The notes under the pieces are model-generated. The model ran no database searches, was not told where the DNA came from, and saw nothing but the letters and a program-made list of their open reading frames with translations. This document shows positions 34,880-44,238 of a DNA stretch of 44,238 bases, one piece after another (the stretch's first letter is position 1; each line of letters begins with the position of its first letter). The DNA is from an uncultured Porphyromonadaceae bacterium (GTDB taxonomy: Bacteria; Bacteroidota; Bacteroidia; Bacteroidales; Muribaculaceae). The stretch is taken from contig CAMWSM010000016.1 in NCBI GenBank assembly GCA_947176915.1, positions 1-44,238 of the forward strand, given 5' to 3'. A program made the translations under genes and the position numbers.

Positions 34880-35794
34880 TCAAAGCATCTCCTCCACCCT
34901 ATCAGCAAATTCTATATCAGACATATCAAAAGGAAGCCAATTGATTTTAAAACCTCTTTTCTCCATCCCTCGAAACCACGTCATCTGCCTCTTAGCGAAT
35001 TGATGAATAGCTATCTCAAGTTGCTTTTTCATTTCATCAAAAGATAACTGACCAATAACATAAAGGGTTAGAAATTTATATTCCAGTCCATAATATATCA
35101 GATCTTCCGGAGATAAGCCATCTTTTAACAATTCTCGAATCTCATCAATCATTCCTGCTTCAATTCTTCTTTCAAGACGTTCTGAAATTCTTTTACGTCT
35201 CTCATCTCGAGGAATTTCAATACCTATTATGAGAGACTCAATGGGCTTGCTTTTGGATCGGTCTGCCCTATTTGCCAGTTCAGGATAACTAATATAATAC
35301 TCCTCTATTTCAATTGCCCTTATCGCTCTCTTTACAGTATCTACATCAGTTGTATTATGAAGAGTTTTATACCTTTTAAGAATTTCAACAAGTTCAGAAA
35401 GACTTTTTGCTGATAATTCTTTCCTTAACCCTTCATTTTCCGGAACCTCAGGAAGTTCTATACCGCTAAGAGCACTCTCCACATACATTCCGGACCCTCC
35501 ACATAAGATCGGCATTTTATTTTTTGCTTTGATAGAAGACAAGGCAACCGAAAAATCTTTCAGAAACCGATGCAGATTATATTTCTCCCCCGGACTACAA
35601 ATATCAATTAGATGATAAGGGATATTTCCGTATTCTTGAAGATCTTTACCCGTACCTAAATCCATTTGACGATAAACCTGACGTGAATCTCCGCTCAGTA
35701 TTTCGCCATCAAAACGACGCGCAAGCGTAACGGCCCTACCTGTCTTGCCTGACGCGGTAGGGCCGATTATAGTGATTATTTTACCTTCATTCAT
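34880..35794 (-). CDS. miaA: tRNA dimethylallyltransferase
   Basis: About 304 residues. It adds a dimethylallyl group to A37 of tRNAs that read codons starting with U. The P-loop GPTASGKT is at the N-terminus, followed by ILSGDSRQVYRQMDLGTGK, HLIDICSPGEKYN and PILCGGSGMYVESAL, all characteristic. The C-terminus has AKRQMTWFRGM. The ATG at 35794 overlaps the stop of the preceding gene as ATGA; an ATG at 35800 would add two residues. Confidence 0.96.
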   Translation of the reverse strand: MNEGKIITIIGPTASGKTGRAVTLARRFDGEILSGDSRQVYRQMDLGTGKDLQEYGNIPYHLIDICSPGEKYNLHRFLKDFSVALSSIKAKNKMPILCGGSGMYVESALSGIELPEVPENEGLRKELSAKSLSELVEILKRYKTLHNTTDVDTVKRAIRAIEIEEYYISYPELANRADRSKSKPIESLIIGIEIPRDERRKRISERLERRIEAGMIDEIRELLKDGLSPEDLIYYGLEYKFLTLYVIGQLSFDEMKKQLEIAIHQFAKRQMTWFRGMEKRGFKINWLPFDMSDIEFADRVEEML

Positions 35795-37155
35795 TGCCAT
35801 GAACCATTTTTCCTTTTCTTAGATGATCCATTTAAGAAACGGCGCCACCATCTTTTAAAGCGGAACATAGGTGTGTCAGAATTAAACATTGAAATATTTA
35901 TCCATTTGTCATCCTGAAAATCAAGATTAGATTTCCTCACATCCAAAAGATTAAAAGAGGGATTATACATTTTGATTTTTGACTTCCTGAAACCATTTTC
36001 ATCAAAAGTCTTCTCCGTAAGCATAATGGTCGCAAGACGAGTTGTGTCTGTAACCATTGTATCTCCCAATTTTCCAGGATTATTGGAATAAAGATATTTC
36101 AATCTCTCAAAATCCATCCATTCCCCCTCCACATTTATATCCGGATAATCTTCAGGCTTTCCATCAAGGAAATAAAAATAACGGAGAATACTATGATTGG
36201 TAAGTTCAGAATTTCTTCTTCCATAAAAGAAGCGTAATTCTCCATCCCCATATCCTGTCATATTACCAATTATTCTTTTTACCTCATCAACCGGAATACC
36301 ATTCATGCTTCGCTTAGTTAGGAACGGAGTATCCACCACTTCCTTATAGGAGAGATGAGGATCGACTGTGTGGCTATCCACAAATAAATGATTGCCGCAT
36401 ATCACGTAATAACGAATATATGTTTTGGCTGACATATCCCCAAGTTCCTCCTGAGTAATAATCTCATCCTCCTCTTTTAAATCAAGGTAAAGATTATAAT
36501 ATCGCGCTATGAAATATAATTCATCAAGCACAAACAAGATAATAGCCACCCAAATAAAAATATACTTATCACGCGCATTAAAACTTATATTGACATAAAA
36601 ATTCAAGAAATAAGTCCAAATTATTACGGTAAGTAAGCCAAAAATGAAGGTAAGGTTTCTTAGTTGGAAGGGAGCTTCCACTTTCATAACCTGACGCAAC
36701 ATTCCACCCTCGTAATTCTCTGCTCCCGTAACTCGACAAGACCTGCAAATCTTCAATGATTTACGGAAAAGAAGGAAATAACCTGAAACAAAAAAGCAAA
36801 TAGGGCTTAATATCAATGAAGGGAGAAAAGTTCCTTCAAAGAATATAAATTCTTTTGGGATGGACTTCAGGCCCCAGGCATACAATACATTTATGAGAAT
36901 TGTCACGAAAGAATAGCCGATACATCCATAAAGCATGGCAAAGGGCACGAGCATACAAGAGGTAACGTGAGTCGTGCGCGTATTATAAATATAGACATAT
37001 AACACTGCAGCCGTAAGAAGACCCACGACCGGCGAAAAGAAATAGGGCAACATGTGTGATATGGTGATCAATGCAATAATCGAAGTCATTCCGATCGTTA
37101 GATTTTTCCACATCACATAAAGCTGCATACTGTTAACTTTTCCAAGATCTTCCAT
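35791..37155 (-). CDS. Hypothetical membrane protein upstream of miaA
   Basis: A 454-residue protein. The N-terminal half has about six to seven membrane helices (for example MTSIIALITISHMLPYFFSP and LRNLTFIFGLLTVIIWTYF). A short loop carries CRSCRVTGAENYEGG, which could bind metal. The C-terminal ~220 residues are soluble, with YFLDGKPEDYPDINVEGEWM and a basic tail (RFKRWWRRFLNGSSKKRKNG). I do not recognise a family; it looks Bacteroidales-specific. Its stop overlaps the miaA start, so the two are translationally coupled. Confidence 0.8.
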   Translation of the reverse strand: MEDLGKVNSMQLYVMWKNLTIGMTSIIALITISHMLPYFFSPVVGLLTAAVLYVYIYNTRTTHVTSCMLVPFAMLYGCIGYSFVTILINVLYAWGLKSIPKEFIFFEGTFLPSLILSPICFFVSGYFLLFRKSLKICRSCRVTGAENYEGGMLRQVMKVEAPFQLRNLTFIFGLLTVIIWTYFLNFYVNISFNARDKYIFIWVAIILFVLDELYFIARYYNLYLDLKEEDEIITQEELGDMSAKTYIRYYVICGNHLFVDSHTVDPHLSYKEVVDTPFLTKRSMNGIPVDEVKRIIGNMTGYGDGELRFFYGRRNSELTNHSILRYFYFLDGKPEDYPDINVEGEWMDFERLKYLYSNNPGKLGDTMVTDTTRLATIMLTEKTFDENGFRKSKIKMYNPSFNLLDVRKSNLDFQDDKWINISMFNSDTPMFRFKRWWRRFLNGSSKKRKNGSWQ

Positions 37156-37220
37156 ATCAAGAAATATTAATTAAAGGGCAGCTTCCCTCCGGTTGAACAT
37201 TTAATAGAATAGAGTTATGT

Positions 37221-39389
37221 TTAGAGATTCTTTTTGAGAAAATCATTAATTTTACGATATACCTGCTGCTTCCCGGTACACTTCCTGAAGGAATGTTCGA
37301 ACTCTGCAAAAGCCATCATATCAAACAAGCCTCCTTCATTGCTTAACTTGGAAGCATATTTAATTGTATTATAAAAATGCACATTATCATCGCTCGTCCC
37401 AGACATTATCAAGAGATTTGCCTTGACATTCTGCGTTCTGTTGAGAGCCGAGGCAGCTTCATAACCCTGTGCGTTCTGTTGAGGGGTGAGCATATATCTT
37501 TCAGTATATATGGCGTCATAGAAGCGCCAGTCTGTAACAGATGCCATTGCCACTCCTGCCTTGAAAGGTGAATTTTCAGCTCCAAGTTCCATAAGGGTCA
37601 TATATCCTCCGTAGCTCCAGCCATAACAACCCAAACGAGAGGAATCAATATAAGGAAGTGTGGCGAAGTAGTTAGCTCCAGCAATCTGATCCTCTGCTTC
37701 AAGCACTCCAAGCTTTTTATATACACTGTAGGTCCAGTCTGTCGTTCTGAAACCAGTGCCTCTTCCATCAACAGCAGCAACAATCACACCCTCCTGAGCC
37801 AAATAAAAAACTCCATCCATAATCCAACGATTTTCCACTTCTTGTGATTCAGGTCCGTTATACTGGTGCATAAGCAACGGGTATTTCTTGTTCGGATCAA
37901 AATCATAAGGTTTGATGATATAGGCATTCATTTCCTCCCCCAGAGCATTCTTAACCTTCAAAAACTCCTTTTTGGGCGCTTTGGCAAATTTTTCCATATA
38001 AGCCTTATTGGTCTCGATATCAGCAATTTTATTCCCTTTGGAACTATAGATAGAGTATTGAGGCGCTAAGCAGGCATTCTGATAAGTCAGTAAATAATAT
38101 GAATAATCCTTGCTGAATTTTGCTGTTGCGAAACCCTCCTCCTTATTCAGAAGAGTCACGCCGGTTTTAGGATCACTGTAGCAGACATTTCTATTTATGG
38201 CACCTTTTATCGTTGACTGAAAATAATGGCGTCCTGATTTTACATCGTATCCATAATAATCAGTAACATTGAAATCTCCTTTTGTCAATTGCTTACGCAA
38301 AGTGCCATTATAGTCATATTGATATAACTGACGCGTTCCTCCTCTGTCACTTCCAATAACAAAACTATCATTCAAATAGGTTACCATCTGGTAAGACTTC
38401 GGACTTAACCATGCTTTTGAACTGTCTGTATAAATTTGCTTACCAACAGTAGATGCCGGATTTACACTGAAAAGACGCAGATTGTTCTGATCATGGTTTA
38501 CAATCATTACCATAAGCCTCTCCCCTTTTCCATCAAATTCTATAGAAGGAACATAATCAGATTCACTTATAGGAAGATCCATTTTCTTCGATACCCTGTT
38601 GTCAATACTGAATGCGTATACACCCACTGAGGCAGTTGGATAACCTGCTAAAGGATATTTATAGGTATATGACTGAGGATATAGATCTGCCAGGGGATTT
38701 GCATTACAGAAATTCAAATATTCATCGAAAGAATAAGAAGGGACATTCGACTCATCAAATCTCATATATGCCAACACAGTGTCATCGCCATTCCAGCGCA
38801 TGGAGTGAATCATCGAAAACTCCTCTTCATACCCCCAATCAGGCGAACCATTTATTATTTTACCCTCCTCCCCATCAGTAGTTACAGCATAGTCAGTTTT
38901 ATACTCTACATTGGATATATATATATTATTTCCTCTGGTGTAAGCCACCATTCTGCCGTCATGACTGATTATCGCATCTCTCTGTGCCCCTTTCTCGCTC
39001 ACACGAGCAAGAGTGGAACGCATAATATCATAGACATAATATTCAGCTGTAAAACTATGTCGATATAATTGCCTCGTATCATTCCACAACAATATTTTCT
39101 TTCCATTCTCGGAAATACGAAAACCATCAAAATCAGAAATCTTAAGCTCACCCTTCACTCCCGAGATATTGAATAACTCCCCTGTTTTCTTACCTGTCTT
39201 ATAACTGAATATTTCTATGGCGTTGCCGTCATCAGAAATGGCGGCGTATGTTTCGCCATCTGCCAATGGGGTCATAGCCTTGACAGAAGCGGGACGTACG
39301 TTACAGAAATCCTGCAATGTTAATGGGGAAGCTCCTATTGTACTTATCGGTAAAAGAGATAAGGCAGTTATAATGGTTTTGAGTTTCAT
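37221..39389 (-). CDS. Dipeptidyl peptidase IV-like serine peptidase (S9)
   Basis: A 722-residue protein with a Sec signal peptide (MKLKTIITALSLLPISTIGA), so it is exported to the periplasm or outer surface. The N-terminal part (to about residue 450) is a DPP-IV-type beta propeller (DWGYEEEFSMIHSMRWNGDD contains the substrate-amine Glu pair). The C-terminal alpha/beta hydrolase has the nucleophile Ser592 in GWSYGGY, an Asp in GTSDDNVHF and a His in EFEHSF. Such enzymes cut X-Pro or X-Ala dipeptides from peptide N-termini. It follows the proS terminator and probably has its own promoter. Confidence 0.94.
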   Translation of the reverse strand: MKLKTIITALSLLPISTIGASPLTLQDFCNVRPASVKAMTPLADGETYAAISDDGNAIEIFSYKTGKKTGELFNISGVKGELKISDFDGFRISENGKKILLWNDTRQLYRHSFTAEYYVYDIMRSTLARVSEKGAQRDAIISHDGRMVAYTRGNNIYISNVEYKTDYAVTTDGEEGKIINGSPDWGYEEEFSMIHSMRWNGDDTVLAYMRFDESNVPSYSFDEYLNFCNANPLADLYPQSYTYKYPLAGYPTASVGVYAFSIDNRVSKKMDLPISESDYVPSIEFDGKGERLMVMIVNHDQNNLRLFSVNPASTVGKQIYTDSSKAWLSPKSYQMVTYLNDSFVIGSDRGGTRQLYQYDYNGTLRKQLTKGDFNVTDYYGYDVKSGRHYFQSTIKGAINRNVCYSDPKTGVTLLNKEEGFATAKFSKDYSYYLLTYQNACLAPQYSIYSSKGNKIADIETNKAYMEKFAKAPKKEFLKVKNALGEEMNAYIIKPYDFDPNKKYPLLMHQYNGPESQEVENRWIMDGVFYLAQEGVIVAAVDGRGTGFRTTDWTYSVYKKLGVLEAEDQIAGANYFATLPYIDSSRLGCYGWSYGGYMTLMELGAENSPFKAGVAMASVTDWRFYDAIYTERYMLTPQQNAQGYEAASALNRTQNVKANLLIMSGTSDDNVHFYNTIKYASKLSNEGGLFDMMAFAEFEHSFRKCTGKQQVYRKINDFLKKNL

Positions 39390-39443
39390 ATTGATGTGGT
39401 AAGATTAGTTTTAATGAGGTTATTGGAAAATAAAAAGTAGAAT

Positions 39444-39476
39444 CCGTGTGGAAAATCTTTGAGATTTTCCACACGG
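39444..39476 (-). terminator. Terminator of proS
   Basis: A 15-base perfect stem (39444-39458 with 39462-39476) and 3-base loop, 8 bases after the proS stop on the minus strand. A T-rich stretch follows. Confidence 0.85.
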
Positions 39477-39483
39477 TATTTTA

Positions 39484-40965
39484 TCAGTAAGCACGTGCTA
39501 TAATGACACGCCGTTTAGAAGGTTTGCCTGTAACCATACAGACTCCCTCTTCCTCTACACCATCGAGAGGTACGCAACGAATGGTGGCTTTAGTTTCCTC
39601 TTTGATTTTCTCTTCAGTCTCAACTGTTCCGTCCCAATGGGCAAGGAAGAAGCCGCCATTTTCAATTTTCTCCTTAAACTCATCGTAGGAATCTACTTTA
39701 TAAGTATGTTCCTCCCTTAATTTAAGAGCACGCTTAAATAAAGCAGTCTGTATATCCTCTAACTCTGCCACAATGCGATCAGAAATACCCTCAAGAGTAA
39801 CAGTTTCCTTTTCAAGCGTATCACGGCGCATAATTTCAACAGTTCCGTTTTCCAAATCGCGAGCCCCTATAGCAAGACGAACCGGAACCCCTTTCAATTC
39901 GTAATCGGCAAATTTAAATCCCGGGCGACGATTGTCAGCGTCATCATATTTCACGCTAATGCCCCTTTTCTTGAGTTCTTGAACAATAGGCTCTACAGCC
40001 TCGCTGATTTTTTCAAGCTGTTCGGTATTCTTATATATTGGAATAATCACAACCTGAATAGGAGCAAGTTTGGGTGGAAGCACAAGACCATTGTCATCTG
40101 AATGAGTCATAATCAATGCACCCATAAGCCTTGTTGAGACACCCCATGAGTTAGCCCAAACATATTCAGGCTTATTCTCTTTATTCATGAAAGTAACGTC
40201 AAAAGCCTTGGCAAAATTTTGCCCCAGATTATGTGAGGTTCCGCTTTGCAATGCCTTGCCATCCTGCATCATTGCCTCGATGGTATAGGTATTAACCGCA
40301 CCGGCGAATCTTTCATTTTCAGACTTTACGCCTTTTATGACAGGCATAGCCATATAGTTCTCGGCAAAGTCTGCGTACACATTTATCATTTCAACTGTAC
40401 GAGCTTCAGATTCTTCTGCAGTAGCGTGGGCACAATGACCCTCCTGCCAGAGGAATTCTGATGTGCGCAGGAACATTCTCGTACGCATCTCCCAACGCAT
40501 GACGTTCGCCCATTGATTGATTAGCAACGGAAGATCCCGATAGCTATGAATCCAATTCTTATATGTTCCCCAAATAATTGTCTCGGAAGTAGGTCGCACA
40601 ATAAGCTCCTCTTCCAGACGAGCCGAAGGATCAACTATTACTCCCTTTCCGTCAGGATCGTTTTTAAGTCGGTAATGAGTTACGACAGCACATTCTTTTG
40701 CAAATCCTTCAACATGCTCCGCTTCCCGGCAAAGAAATGATTTTGGAATAAGCAGTGGAAAATAAGCATTCTGCACTCCGGTCTCCTTGAACATTTTGTC
40801 AAGAGTCTGCTGCATCTTTTCCCATATAGCATAACCGTAAGGCTTTATGACCATGCAGCCACGAACTGCGCTCTGCTCAGCCAAATCAGCCTTTACAACC
40901 AATTCATTATACCATTTGGAATAATCTTCACTTCTTTTCGTAAGATCTTTCAGTTCTTTTGCCAT
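39484..40965 (-). CDS. proS: Prolyl-tRNA synthetase (archaeal/eukaryal type)
   Basis: A 493-residue class II synthetase that charges tRNA-Pro. It lacks the bacterial insertion editing domain and has the C-terminal zinc-binding-like domain ending in an aromatic residue (IIARAY) of the archaeal/eukaryal type found in Bacteroidota. [32 protein letters not shown] and [20 protein letters not shown] match its catalytic motifs. A -7 type element (TAATTTTG) lies at 41024-41017 upstream. Confidence 0.96.
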   Translation of the reverse strand: MAKELKDLTKRSEDYSKWYNELVVKADLAEQSAVRGCMVIKPYGYAIWEKMQQTLDKMFKETGVQNAYFPLLIPKSFLCREAEHVEGFAKECAVVTHYRLKNDPDGKGVIVDPSARLEEELIVRPTSETIIWGTYKNWIHSYRDLPLLINQWANVMRWEMRTRMFLRTSEFLWQEGHCAHATAEESEARTVEMINVYADFAENYMAMPVIKGVKSENERFAGAVNTYTIEAMMQDGKALQSGTSHNLGQNFAKAFDVTFMNKENKPEYVWANSWGVSTRLMGALIMTHSDDNGLVLPPKLAPIQVVIIPIYKNTEQLEKISEAVEPIVQELKKRGISVKYDDADNRRPGFKFADYELKGVPVRLAIGARDLENGTVEIMRRDTLEKETVTLEGISDRIVAELEDIQTALFKRALKLREEHTYKVDSYDEFKEKIENGGFFLAHWDGTVETEEKIKEETKATIRCVPLDGVEEEGVCMVTGKPSKRRVIIARAY

Positions 40966-41016
40966 ATTAAAAAACGGATTTTATAATCCTTTTAAATAGT
41001 TTAAAAGTTTAGAATA

Positions 41017-41024
41017 CAAAATTA
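41017..41024 (-). promoter_or_regulatory. Putative -7 element of proS
   Basis: TAATTTTG on the minus strand, 52 bases before the proS ATG. The -33 element is weak (ATTG at a shorter spacing). Confidence 0.45.
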
Positions 41025-41077
41025 CAAAAAAAACATTACAATCAATAACTCTACAAACTTTTTATTAAATTTTGACT

Positions 41078-41115
41078 AAAAAAAATCGTCTTCATAGACC
41101 ATGCAATGAAGACGA
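41078..41115 (-). terminator. Terminator of the DUF4293 gene
   Basis: A 10-base perfect stem (41086-41095 with 41106-41115) followed, in the minus-strand sense, by a run of eight T (41085-41078). Confidence 0.88.
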
Positions 41116-41148
41116 CCGAAGAAGGAAATATTATTGTCAAATAGGGGT

Positions 41149-41610
41149 TTATCTTATGCGATCAACAGATTTAAGCATATTATGATCCCTAACCATTCTC
41201 TGATAAGCCATCACCGCGGCAATTAGTGCAATTATTGGGGCGCATATAACAGACGACCACCCAATCTCTCCGCTTGGAATTGTGCCGTAACCCAGTGCAG
41301 CAGTTACGGCACATGTAGCGATAATGAAGAGTACACTGACAAGACATACTCTCTTCTGAAGCTGAAGATTCTTAAAAAGGAATATATCAATGAATAGAAG
41401 AAGAGAGGTTGTAGCAGAAAGGGCCAGAAGATACCAAGTTGAATAACTTATATACTCTGGAGAACCTTCACCTTCCTGAAAGAACCCCGAAGTTGTGAAA
41501 TTAAATGTATAATCCTCAGTCTGCACTTGTCCTAATGAACAAAAGGTGAAGACACCCATCATTATCACGGCTGCCAATAGTAAAACCGACTGCCAACGCT
41601 GTATAACCAT
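41149..41610 (-). CDS. DUF4293 family membrane protein
   Basis: A 153-residue protein with four membrane helices. Its start MVIQRWQSVLLLAAVIMMGV and overall four-helix layout match the Bacteroidota DUF4293 family, whose function is unknown. The loop between helices one and two is polar and probably periplasmic. It is a single-gene unit with a -7 element at 41678-41671 and a strong terminator. Confidence 0.88.
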   Translation of the reverse strand: MVIQRWQSVLLLAAVIMMGVFTFCSLGQVQTEDYTFNFTTSGFFQEGEGSPEYISYSTWYLLALSATTSLLLFIDIFLFKNLQLQKRVCLVSVLFIIATCAVTAALGYGTIPSGEIGWSSVICAPIIALIAAVMAYQRMVRDHNMLKSVDRIR

Positions 41611-41955
41611 AATTTATTATATTAGTTTATATTTAAAAATTACAAATCGCATTCTTTAATCTTCAAAATGCAAAATTAATTAAAAGTTTTTAAAAATAAG
41701 TTTTTATTGAAAATTTGTTTATCTTCATCTTCGGGTTGAGATTGCCATCTTTCAATTTATCTCTGCTTCGTTAAGTAATTCAGAAACCGATTTCATAAAA
41801 AATATAAATTTTGATTCCTTCGGAATGGAGAATCTATGGAAAGATGAGGCATATATAATTTGAGATGAGCAGCAGATTAACTATTGTCAGACACATTTCG
41901 GCACGAAATTTGTTATAATTAAAACATTAATTATTGAATAAATATATTGAAATAT
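41611..41955. other. Divergent spacer between the DUF4293 and TPR genes
   Basis: About 345 AT-rich bases with no credible ORF. Apart from the -7 element of the DUF4293 gene I see no strong hairpin, repeat or RNA gene. The TPR gene's promoter is probably here but does not match the consensus well. Confidence 0.5.
41671..41678 (-). promoter_or_regulatory. Putative -7 element of the DUF4293 gene
   Basis: TAATTTTG on the minus strand about 60 bases before the ATG at 41610. No clear -33 element was found. Confidence 0.4.
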
Positions 41956-44148
41956 ATGACAAATAAAGAGGCTGTAAAAATTCATTCAACTGTCAGGAAT
42001 CTTCTTTCCGAAAGACGGCTCAATGAATCTTTCAATATGCTTAGGAAATATCAGCTGCAGGTTTCCGATCCGAAAATGATTGATAAACTGAATCAGTTGG
42101 AAGATACCTACAAATACATGATTCATTACCTCGTGGAAGGCTACCATGATTCGGGAAGAGAAGCTATGCTTGTGGATATTATCAACCAAATTGCCCGTTT
42201 GAATGATATGGCGCTAAGGGACTCCATTATCTCTGACAGCGATGATATATATTCCTCTACCTTACGTCTGGAACGTATTCAGCATGCCACATTTAAAGTT
42301 AGGGTTGACAATTATATAGAAGCACACACAAAAGCGGATCTTGCCGATTGCGCGGGCGGAGACAACGAAATCAAGAGGGAGGAGGAAAGAGCTCTGACAG
42401 AATTATTCTCCTATGTCTGGACTATGTTCGGCGCGCCCTTGGAGGAATATAAAGAGTTGACAAGATTGGTCATCTCCCCTGATATGAAATATAATTTTAA
42501 GGCTCAGATGATTTCCGCAATGCTATTGGGTAACCTTAAATATTATGACCGCAACGCCCTTAATGCCCTCATGGATATTTACGATTCCGAACCCAACGCT
42601 AAAATAGCTGCCCGGACTCTTGTTGCAATTTTTCTAATTGTTGCTTCCAATCCGGATAGAATCATAAAAGACCCTCAACTGAAGGCACGCCTGACTTTAT
42701 GGCAAGACTCCATAATTATATATCCTCAGTTGAGAGAAATTTTGATGAATATGATTAAGGCAAGAGACACGGAAAGGATAAACAAGAAGATGCAGAACGA
42801 ACTTTTGCCTGAAATCATGAAACTACGCCCTGAAATTCTCAGCCGTCTCAAAAATGCCTCTGAGGAGATGGATATTGAATCGCTTGAAGAGAATCCTGAA
42901 TGGGAGGAAATTTTGAATAAAAATGGAGTTGCTGATAAGCTTAAGGAGCTTACCGAGATGCAACTTGACGGAGGAGATGTCATGATGATGGCCTTTTCCA
43001 ATCTAAAAACTTTCCCCTTCTTTAATTCAGTAGCAAATTGGTTTCTTCCTTTTTCATCAAGCCATACTGAGGTTAAGGGAAATTCTAATGCTTCTCTGGC
43101 GGGTTTTACAGAACTACTGGATATGGAGGGGGTGATGTGTGATTCCGATAAATATTCTTTTGCCTTTTCCCTTAACAGAATGCCCCCGGAACAACGCAAA
43201 ATGATTTCCGACAGAATGAATGCAGAAATTTCTCAACTGAAAGAATTAATGGAAGAGAAAAAGATCGCAATAAACAATAGGGAATTTGATTCTGAAGTTA
43301 CCAGATATATCCGCAATCTTTATAGATTTTTTAAACTCTTCAGAAGGAAAACTGATTTCAACGATCCGTTTGAGGTTCCTATAGATTTCAGGAATCTACC
43401 AGTAATTTCAGAGGTATTATCTGAAAGTGAAATCCTGAAACTGGTCGGTGAGTTTTATTTCAAAAGAGGCTACTATAAGGAGGCCCTTCCTCTTTTCCTA
43501 TCCTTGGAAAAATCGAATTCTGAAATGACCGACCTTTGGGAAAAGATTGGATATTGCTACAATGCAATGAATAAACTGGAAGAGGCGCTCACATGGTACA
43601 GGAAAGCAGAACTTATAAATCCTGACAGCCAATGGCTGATTAAGAAGCTTGCTTTGGTTTGCAGAATGCTAAATAAAAATCAAGAGGCTGCGGAATATTA
43701 TGAGAAGGCACTTTCAAATGATTACGATAACTACAAACTTCTTATCAGTACAGGAAACTGTCTTCTTGAAGCAAACAGACCCGCCGATGCCTTGCGTCAT
43801 TATTACCATGCCGAATATATTATGCCGGGGAAGGTCTCTACACTTCGCGCAATTGCATGGTGTGAACTTCTAAATGGAAACATTACGAAAAGTTTTGACA
43901 CCTATAAACGAATTCTTTCAAGTGAGGAAGCCACATCAACTGATTATCTGAATGCAGGACATGTAGCTTTTATCTCTAACGATCTCAAAGATGCGGTTGC
44001 CTATTATTTGAAATGTGCCCGTGATGAAAAATTCGGGCTCACCAATCTTGAAACTGCCATAATGGCAGACTTATCTGTAATAGAGAATGCAGGAGGAGAC
44101 AGGAACACGCTTAATATAGTTATTGATAAAGTCAGGTATGAGTTATAA
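41956..44148 (+). CDS. Tetratricopeptide repeat protein
   Basis: A 730-residue protein without signal peptide or membrane segments, so probably cytoplasmic. The first ~490 residues are helical and of unknown family, with a Glu-rich region and EQRKMISDRMNAEISQLKEL. From about residue 499 to 690 there are about six TPR units (for example YYKEALPLFLSLEKSN and LEEALTWYRKAELINPDS), a scaffold for protein-protein contacts. The ATG at 41956 is preferred over the TTG at 41947. A 14-base duplication (GGTATGAGTTATAA) spans the stop codon and repeats right after it. The gene is single, with a terminator downstream. Confidence 0.88.
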   Translation: MTNKEAVKIHSTVRNLLSERRLNESFNMLRKYQLQVSDPKMIDKLNQLEDTYKYMIHYLVEGYHDSGREAMLVDIINQIARLNDMALRDSIISDSDDIYSSTLRLERIQHATFKVRVDNYIEAHTKADLADCAGGDNEIKREEERALTELFSYVWTMFGAPLEEYKELTRLVISPDMKYNFKAQMISAMLLGNLKYYDRNALNALMDIYDSEPNAKIAARTLVAIFLIVASNPDRIIKDPQLKARLTLWQDSIIIYPQLREILMNMIKARDTERINKKMQNELLPEIMKLRPEILSRLKNASEEMDIESLEENPEWEEILNKNGVADKLKELTEMQLDGGDVMMMAFSNLKTFPFFNSVANWFLPFSSSHTEVKGNSNASLAGFTELLDMEGVMCDSDKYSFAFSLNRMPPEQRKMISDRMNAEISQLKELMEEKKIAINNREFDSEVTRYIRNLYRFFKLFRRKTDFNDPFEVPIDFRNLPVISEVLSESEILKLVGEFYFKRGYYKEALPLFLSLEKSNSEMTDLWEKIGYCYNAMNKLEEALTWYRKAELINPDSQWLIKKLALVCRMLNKNQEAAEYYEKALSNDYDNYKLLISTGNCLLEANRPADALRHYYHAEYIMPGKVSTLRAIAWCELLNGNITKSFDTYKRILSSEEATSTDYLNAGHVAFISNDLKDAVAYYLKCARDEKFGLTNLETAIMADLSVIENAGGDRNTLNIVIDKVRYEL

Positions 44149-44176
44149 GGTATGAGTTATAAGAACTAAACATGCC

Positions 44177-44215
44177 AAAAAGAGGCTGTGTCAAAATAGG
44201 CGCAGCCTCTTTTTT
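44177..44215 (+). terminator. Terminator of the TPR gene
   Basis: AGAGGCTG (44181-44188) pairs with CAGCCTCT (44203-44210), flanked by A and T runs that extend the stem and supply the T tract. Confidence 0.85.
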
Positions 44216-44238
44216 GCAACATTCATCAAAAAAATAAA

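Noticed and set aside
44135..44162. 14-base direct duplication at the end of the TPR gene as an attachment site
   Set aside because: The two copies are adjacent and no integrase or tRNA gene is near; a simple local duplication explains it.

Overview
The window looks like a chromosomal segment of a Bacteroidales bacterium, possibly Muribaculaceae-like. This rests on Bacteroidota promoter elements (a TTTG box, about 20 bases, then TAnnTTTG) before several genes, on Bacteroidota-typical families (DUF4296 lipoprotein, DUF4293, archaeal/eukaryal-type ProS, an IleRS with a GIHH signature), and on the lack of strong Shine-Dalgarno sites. The genus cannot be fixed from this sequence alone.

Layout. 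Bases 1-562 hold the 5' part of a minus-strand secreted LTxxQ-like protein that runs off the left edge in a 30-base tandem repeat encoding a Cys/Lys/Asp-rich 10-residue unit. A DUF1846 gene follows (836-2299). A gene-poor stretch (2300-2839) carries a MITE-like element with imperfect inverted ends and several terminator hairpins. Next is an unidentified minus-strand gene (2840-3742).

Bases 3919-18502 form a type 1 BREX phage-defence operon: a frameshifted XRE regulator, brxA, brxB, brxC, pglX, an AlbA_2/ATPase-like protein, pglZ and brxL, all on the plus strand with short gaps or overlaps. Three features stand out. (1) pglX has a long hairpin inside its conserved GLxTxDNxRFL motif, arranged so that both strands encode that motif. 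(2) A second perfect hairpin lies in a downstream segment that also looks conserved, so the AT-rich putative target-recognition region is bracketed by palindromes. (3) The AlbA_2 gene carries three short tandem arrays, two with a 10-base period that is not a multiple of three. Together these suggest that specificity and expression may be variable.

The rest is mostly housekeeping. An ABC ATPase/permease/GntR (YtrA-like) operon has a promoter and a candidate autoregulatory operator (18948-21131). A minus-strand block runs ddl, ileS, lspA, DUF4296 lipoprotein and a small ORF (28002 down to 21247). A DUF389 membrane protein is divergent from dapA. Then come dnaG and a NatA/NatB-like ABC pair, and, convergent to them, a minus-strand block of proS, a DPP-IV-like peptidase, an unknown membrane protein and miaA. 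Last are a DUF4293 protein and a TPR protein closed by a terminator at the right edge. No rRNA, tRNA or CRISPR array was recognised.
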